DNA of 64,000 nucleotides. Origin: Chlamydiota bacterium. GTDB taxonomy: Bacteria > Chlamydiota > Chlamydiia > Chlamydiales > RGXB01. The stretch lies in the NCBI GenBank assembly GCA_016866475.1, contig VGMF01000001.1, forward strand, positions 1 through 64,000, read 5' to 3'. The translations under genes were made by a program, and so were the position numbers. The notes beneath the pieces are model-generated. The model did not search any database. It had not been told where the DNA came from and saw only the letters and a list, made by a program, of their open reading frames with translations. This document shows positions 59,659 to 64,000 of this stretch, piece by piece (position 1 is the first letter of the stretch; the number at the start of each line of letters is the position of its first letter).

Positions 59659-60467
59659 AAAAAATTTTTCTTGCCCTGACCCTCTTTTCAGCACCGATGT
59701 GCTACCTTGGTTACCTACACCAAAATCAGGAGAAGTTTATCTTCGAAATTCGGAAGTTAGAAAAAAATCACCGTTTTGATTTTACCATACCATTCGAAGA
59801 ATTGACCATCAGAGCCTCGGATGCTCAAACTTTACTATCGGCCGTTCACTTTAAACCGGCAGAAAAAAGCAAAGGGATCGTCCTTTTTTTGCATGGAAGC
59901 GGTACGAACATAAGTGAAATCCCCCAGTCACTACCTGAAAAGATTCTTAGCAAGGGATATGAATTTTACACCTTTGATTATCGAGGTTTCGGTAAAAGCG
60001 GGGGGAAAATCACAGAAAAAGACCTTCTTGAGGACGCCCTGTTTGTCTACGACGGACTCGTGAATCGGTATGGGGAAAAAAATGTGATCCTTTACGGTAG
60101 ATCGCTTGGGACCTCTTTGGCAACATTTATCGCCTCGCAACACCAGCCCAAACACCTCCTGCTCGAGGCTCCCTTCCACAGCATGCTAGACATGGCGTTG
60201 ATTGATCAACCCTATATTCCAAAAACGGCTATCGAATCGATCCTCTCCTTCCATCTAAGAAGCGATTTGTGGATGCCAAACGTAAAAACTGCCGTCACCT
60301 TTGCACATGGTGACAAAGACGAATGGGTTCCGCTCGTTGAAGCTAACCGCCTCTATGAAAAAGTGCAATCCAGCCACAAAAATTTTGCGGTTTTCAAAGA
60401 TTGGGGCCACGACAATTTTTGCGACCATCCCGACTACGATCTTTTGCTTGATCAAGTGCTCACTTGA
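59655..60467 (+). CDS. alpha/beta hydrolase (BEM46-like), copy 2
   Basis: GIVLFLHGSGTN, FDYRGFGKSGG, LYGRSLGTSLATF, FAHGDKDEWVP, GHDNF. Confidence 0.9.
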   Translation: MKKIFLALTLFSAPMCYLGYLHQNQEKFIFEIRKLEKNHRFDFTIPFEELTIRASDAQTLLSAVHFKPAEKSKGIVLFLHGSGTNISEIPQSLPEKILSKGYEFYTFDYRGFGKSGGKITEKDLLEDALFVYDGLVNRYGEKNVILYGRSLGTSLATFIASQHQPKHLLLEAPFHSMLDMALIDQPYIPKTAIESILSFHLRSDLWMPNVKTAVTFAHGDKDEWVPLVEANRLYEKVQSSHKNFAVFKDWGHDNFCDHPDYDLLLDQVLT

Positions 60468-60504
60468 ACTATTCGAAACGCATCGTCTTAGGAACAATCG
60501 CTAG

Positions 60505-60535
60505 AAAAAGGGTTTTTTGATAAAAACCCTTTTTT
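60505..60535. terminator. bidirectional hairpin terminator between convergent genes
   Basis: AAAAAGGGTTTTT-TGAT-AAAAACCCTTTTTT. Confidence 0.85.
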
Positions 60536-60569
60536 CTTGACCACATTTTGAAGCTTGAGGATGTTTTCC

Positions 60570-62018
60570 CTAGGTAAGCTGCATCTCTTTAGAAGAGACC
60601 TGCTCCCATGAAAGGAGCCCTTTATTTGGTACAACAAGGAGATCCATGAGAGTGTCCCCTTTCGGTTTATAATGAGCCGTGACCTCTTTAAAACTGCAGT
60701 TCCCGAGATAAGGGGCTGACAGCTTGAAGGCAAAATGGGGATCTATTTCCTCAGGGGAAATCACACCCATTTGGGGATTTTCAACCAGATAGTTTATCGC
60801 CGCGTACACTCCTGAACCAACCTGAGTTAGCGTAGCATTCAGGTCTTGAGAGATCGAGTCCCCATTTTCTACAATCGAACCTATCCAAAATGTTCTTAAA
60901 CCCTGCTTGGTTCTGAAATACAGTAAGCAACCTACGCTATCATACCCCCCTGCAATCTCGGAGGCAGATAAAAATCTGGTAGGGATCTCCCTGTCCTTTC
61001 GAGCCGCTTCCAGAAGCCCTTTTCCCAAATCGCTTGGCTCATAACAGTAGTATACCGAGGGCCAATAGTCCCCATTTTTTAAAAAACGGGCCAGTGTGTG
61101 CGCCTCTTGGTGAGGAATAATTCTGCCATGCACCGCCCCTCCTTTCGGCTCATAGGATTCGGCGATTATGTCTATGCTAGGGCATGAAAAGAAAACCTGC
61201 AAAGACTCTGTTCGATGCTCGCAGTCGACAGAAGAAGGGATATGTGTCTCATGCGAACCCATGGTATAGGCACAGGAGTCGAGTGCCTCATCAATAAAAC
61301 CTGTCCCGGACCAGGTGTTATAGTAGACATTCCGATCTAGTGTTTTTTCTGGATATTGGGTGTCTCTTTCTACAATTTGTATTGTTGTTAGACCTAGCTT
61401 TTCAGCTATTTGATGGTACTGCTTTAAAGGGATCAAGTACTCCAACGAAGGGTCGAGTGTCTGTACCGCCTTCTCCAACCCAATAAGCGCCATGCTGCTT
61501 ACAATACCCGGGTTCATTCCGTAAGTGTACACCATGCTTGTAGAGACAGTTTTGGTAGCTTCCAGAAGGGATAGCTCAAGACGGGTTAAACTATCGTTAT
61601 AGCCTCGCGTGATATCGGTGATCGGATCGTCCCACCAATCAAGCGCCGTGTCTAGATAAAGGGATTTCTTATTTTCTGCAAGCAGCATGATATCTATTGT
61701 ACCGACCCTTGTGCTCAAGTTTACAATAAATGCATCTAACCCAATTTCCTTACCGAGAATTTCCTGGTAATTAGACTCCGTAACCTTTGTCTTTAACCAA
61801 ACACATTTTTCGTCTTCGGAAACAAATCGATTCTCTTCTTGCAGTTTTAAAGGGTTAAAAAAACGCATCTGGGGTATTTGGGAGATATCCAAAGGCTCCA
61901 CCAACAGGATTTTTTTTTCCTGTATCCAATCGGGTTTTTCTTTAAAAAGAATCTCGATAACGGCCCTAGCAACCCCCCCAACCCCTATAAAAACCCACTG
62001 CTCTATAGTCTTTTTCAA
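60570..62018 (-). CDS. homospermidine synthase (saccharopine dehydrogenase-like fold)
   Basis: FIGVGGVARAVIEILF, TALDWWDDPI, YGMNPGIVSSMALIGLE, YNTWSGTGFIDEALDS. Confidence 0.85.
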   Translation of the reverse strand: MKKTIEQWVFIGVGGVARAVIEILFKEKPDWIQEKKILLVEPLDISQIPQMRFFNPLKLQEENRFVSEDEKCVWLKTKVTESNYQEILGKEIGLDAFIVNLSTRVGTIDIMLLAENKKSLYLDTALDWWDDPITDITRGYNDSLTRLELSLLEATKTVSTSMVYTYGMNPGIVSSMALIGLEKAVQTLDPSLEYLIPLKQYHQIAEKLGLTTIQIVERDTQYPEKTLDRNVYYNTWSGTGFIDEALDSCAYTMGSHETHIPSSVDCEHRTESLQVFFSCPSIDIIAESYEPKGGAVHGRIIPHQEAHTLARFLKNGDYWPSVYYCYEPSDLGKGLLEAARKDREIPTRFLSASEIAGGYDSVGCLLYFRTKQGLRTFWIGSIVENGDSISQDLNATLTQVGSGVYAAINYLVENPQMGVISPEEIDPHFAFKLSAPYLGNCSFKEVTAHYKPKGDTLMDLLVVPNKGLLSWEQVSSKEMQLT

Positions 62019-62120
62019 ATTTCAGTCCTACTTATAAAAATCTGCCGCACTCATCTTAAACTTCCCGTCCATCCTCAAAAAATGAATGAGTTATAGAGCC
62101 GACCTGGTTTTTTTATTTTC

Positions 62121-64000
62121 TTACGGGCGCGCTCTTGAAATTCTAATGATTATATTTGCAATCAAGGCGGTCCATCCTGTCTGATGACTAGCTCCAAGAC
62201 CTTGCCCGGTGTCCGGATTGAAATACTCAAAAAACTGCAAGTAACGGCACATATCGGGCTCAATAAAGAGCGGATGCCCTCCGTAAATTGGCCTCCCCTT
62301 TTCAGTTTCAGCGAACATCGATGTTAGGCGATTTTTTAAATCGATTGCAAGTTCAAATGCACTCCGTTTGCTGCCATCATAAAGTTCCAATTTCCAGCTA
62401 TCTTGAAAAACCTCATCGATCCGGAGTAATAAATCAAAAATCATATAATTTATCGGCATCCATACCGGACCCCTCCAATTCGAATTACCCCCCATAATTT
62501 TTTCTTGCGATTCGTTTGGCTCATACCTTAAAACGGTTCCATTAAAATCGACAGGATGGTCTTTGTGATAATACGATAAACTCCTGACTCCAAAAGTTCC
62601 TAAAAATTCATTAGGATCAAACACTTTACTGAGAACTTTTTTTAATTTTGGCATCGGAGCGAGGACGAGCAGGTAACCCGATTTTTTTTCGTTTTCGATA
62701 CGCACAACAAAGTCTGCCGTGAGTGTTTCCAGGCGGTGCATCAACCGTTTGAACAAATAGGAAAACTCTTTGAATTTTTCCAATTCCTCATCTTCAATCC
62801 ATTCAAAAGCGAAAAGGGGAACGATACCGACAAGACTTTTGATTTTCATTTGCTCTTGCCTGCCGTCAGGAAACCGCAATACGTCGTAAAAAAACCCATC
62901 CTCTTCGGACCAATTGTTTATCTGCCGCTCGAAACCTTTACTGAAACCGTGAGCAATTAAAGTAAAATGGCGAAAATACTTAGAGGCCATCACCTCGTAT
63001 ACAGGATCTACTTTTGCGATCTCCAAGGCCATACGCATCATAACCAGAGCAAAAAGGGCCATCCACGAGGTGGAATCCGACTGCTCAATTCTCTGTGAAC
63101 TTTGCTGTAAGCTTTCCCTATCGACGACACTGATGTTGTCAAAACCGCAAAAGCCCCCCTCAAAAACATTTAAGCCACTCCGATCTTTTCGGTTCACCCA
63201 CCAGGTGAAATGGATCGTCAAACGCTCAAAACACTTTTTAAGAAAATCGATATCTTGAATCTGATTAAAATCTTTTTCGTACCGAAAGAGCCTTAGGACG
63301 CTAAAAGCATGAACGGGGGGATTGATGCTGGAAAAGTCCCATTCAAAACCGGGGAGCATCCCGTTAGGGTGCATAATACGGTCCGAAAGAAGATACCAGG
63401 CGATCTTTTTACCATAATCAATATCAAGGTACCCGAAAGACATCGCCTGGAAACCCATATCCCATGCAGCAAACCAGGGGTATTCCCACTTGTCGGGGAT
63501 AGAAAGGACATCATAGCTGTTAAAATGGGAAAATTCCTGGTTCCTACCTTTCCCCTGCGTATCCTCCAACCACTTGCGAACATTGTATTCGTAATAGGTT
63601 TTTGAGTATAAAAGGGCTGATGCAGCCCTTTTTATAATCTCTTTATCCAGGTCTGTTTTTGCGGGAAGCGCCACCATATCGAAAAAATCGAAAGACTTTT
63701 TTTTCACCAACTCCATTTTTTCATATGCTCCCTCAAACGGCAGCTCCGTATAGCTGTCAGATAAACGGAAAACAAACTCTTTTGTCATAAATGGAGCCAG
63801 CTCGACAACCTCATGAAATGCCGCTTTTGTACCCATGGAAAGATCTGACTTTGAATTACGGATCACAATATCGTGAAAAGCCCCCCTTGCCCCCTCCTCA
63901 TTGTCGGTAAAAATAGCTTTCGAAAAAGGGGAGAAAAAAAACATCTCGGGAAGCTTCCACCCCCCTTGCCTTGTCTCCTCCTCCTCAACATTTTTTGTGT
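62121..64000 (-). CDS. GH63/MGH1-like glucosidase, 5' end beyond window
   Basis: YPWFAAWDMGFQAMSFGYLDIDYGKKIAWYLL...GGNSNWRGPVWMPINYMIFDLLLRI; frame stays open to the window edge upstream of the annotated ATG. Confidence 0.88.
   Translation of the reverse strand, partial: TKNVEEEETRQGGWKLPEMFFFSPFSKAIFTDNEEGARGAFHDIVIRNSKSDLSMGTKAAFHEVVELAPFMTKEFVFRLSDSYTELPFEGAYEKMELVKKKSFDFFDMVALPAKTDLDKEIIKRAASALLYSKTYYEYNVRKWLEDTQGKGRNQEFSHFNSYDVLSIPDKWEYPWFAAWDMGFQAMSFGYLDIDYGKKIAWYLLSDRIMHPNGMLPGFEWDFSSINPPVHAFSVLRLFRYEKDFNQIQDIDFLKKCFERLTIHFTWWVNRKDRSGLNVFEGGFCGFDNISVVDRESLQQSSQRIEQSDSTSWMALFALVMMRMALEIAKVDPVYEVMASKYFRHFTLIAHGFSKGFERQINNWSEEDGFFYDVLRFPDGRQEQMKIKSLVGIVPLFAFEWIEDEELEKFKEFSYLFKRLMHRLETLTADFVVRIENEKKSGYLLVLAPMPKLKKVLSKVFDPNEFLGTFGVRSLSYYHKDHPVDFNGTVLRYEPNESQEKIMGGNSNWRGPVWMPINYMIFDLLLRIDEVFQDSWKLELYDGSKRSAFELAIDLKNRLTSMFAETEKGRPIYGGHPLFIEPDMCRYLQFFEYFNPDTGQGLGASHQTGWTALIANIIIRISRARP

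Overview
The window looks like a chromosomal segment of an environmental (amoeba-associated type) member of the Chlamydiae. The basis is a Chlamydia-like gene order (leuS-kdtA; overlapping aroA-aroK-aroC-aroB-aroDE operon; DASS dicarboxylate carrier; SET-domain genes) together with an NTT/TLC-like carrier, umuDC, pckG, malic enzyme, homospermidine synthase and many lineage-specific putative effectors. The left part (about 1-28 kb) is accessory. It contains gene remnants (two GNAT fragments, two disrupted acetoacetate decarboxylase copies, a frameshifted 3-hydroxybutyrate dehydrogenase plus a ~90 bp extra copy of part of it), an ankyrin protein with near-identical DNA repeats, a patatin-like lipase, a cysteine-rich secreted peptide, an Inc-like membrane protein, an intergenic 64-bp tandem array, and an 807-aa protein with an H-CKSVVDRTS (CX5R) phosphoinositide-phosphatase-like motif. 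The right part (about 28-64 kb) is mostly housekeeping, with interesting insertions: a lipoprotein + tandem GH5 endoglycoceramidase-like operon, a HAD-NUDIX fusion, tandem SET-domain genes and tandem alpha/beta hydrolases. The most noteworthy candidates are the CX5R protein, a HECT C-lobe-like ORF (3660-4196), the 64-bp array, and an ORF interrupted by a single in-frame TGA. All family assignments are from motif recognition by eye; no searches were run.
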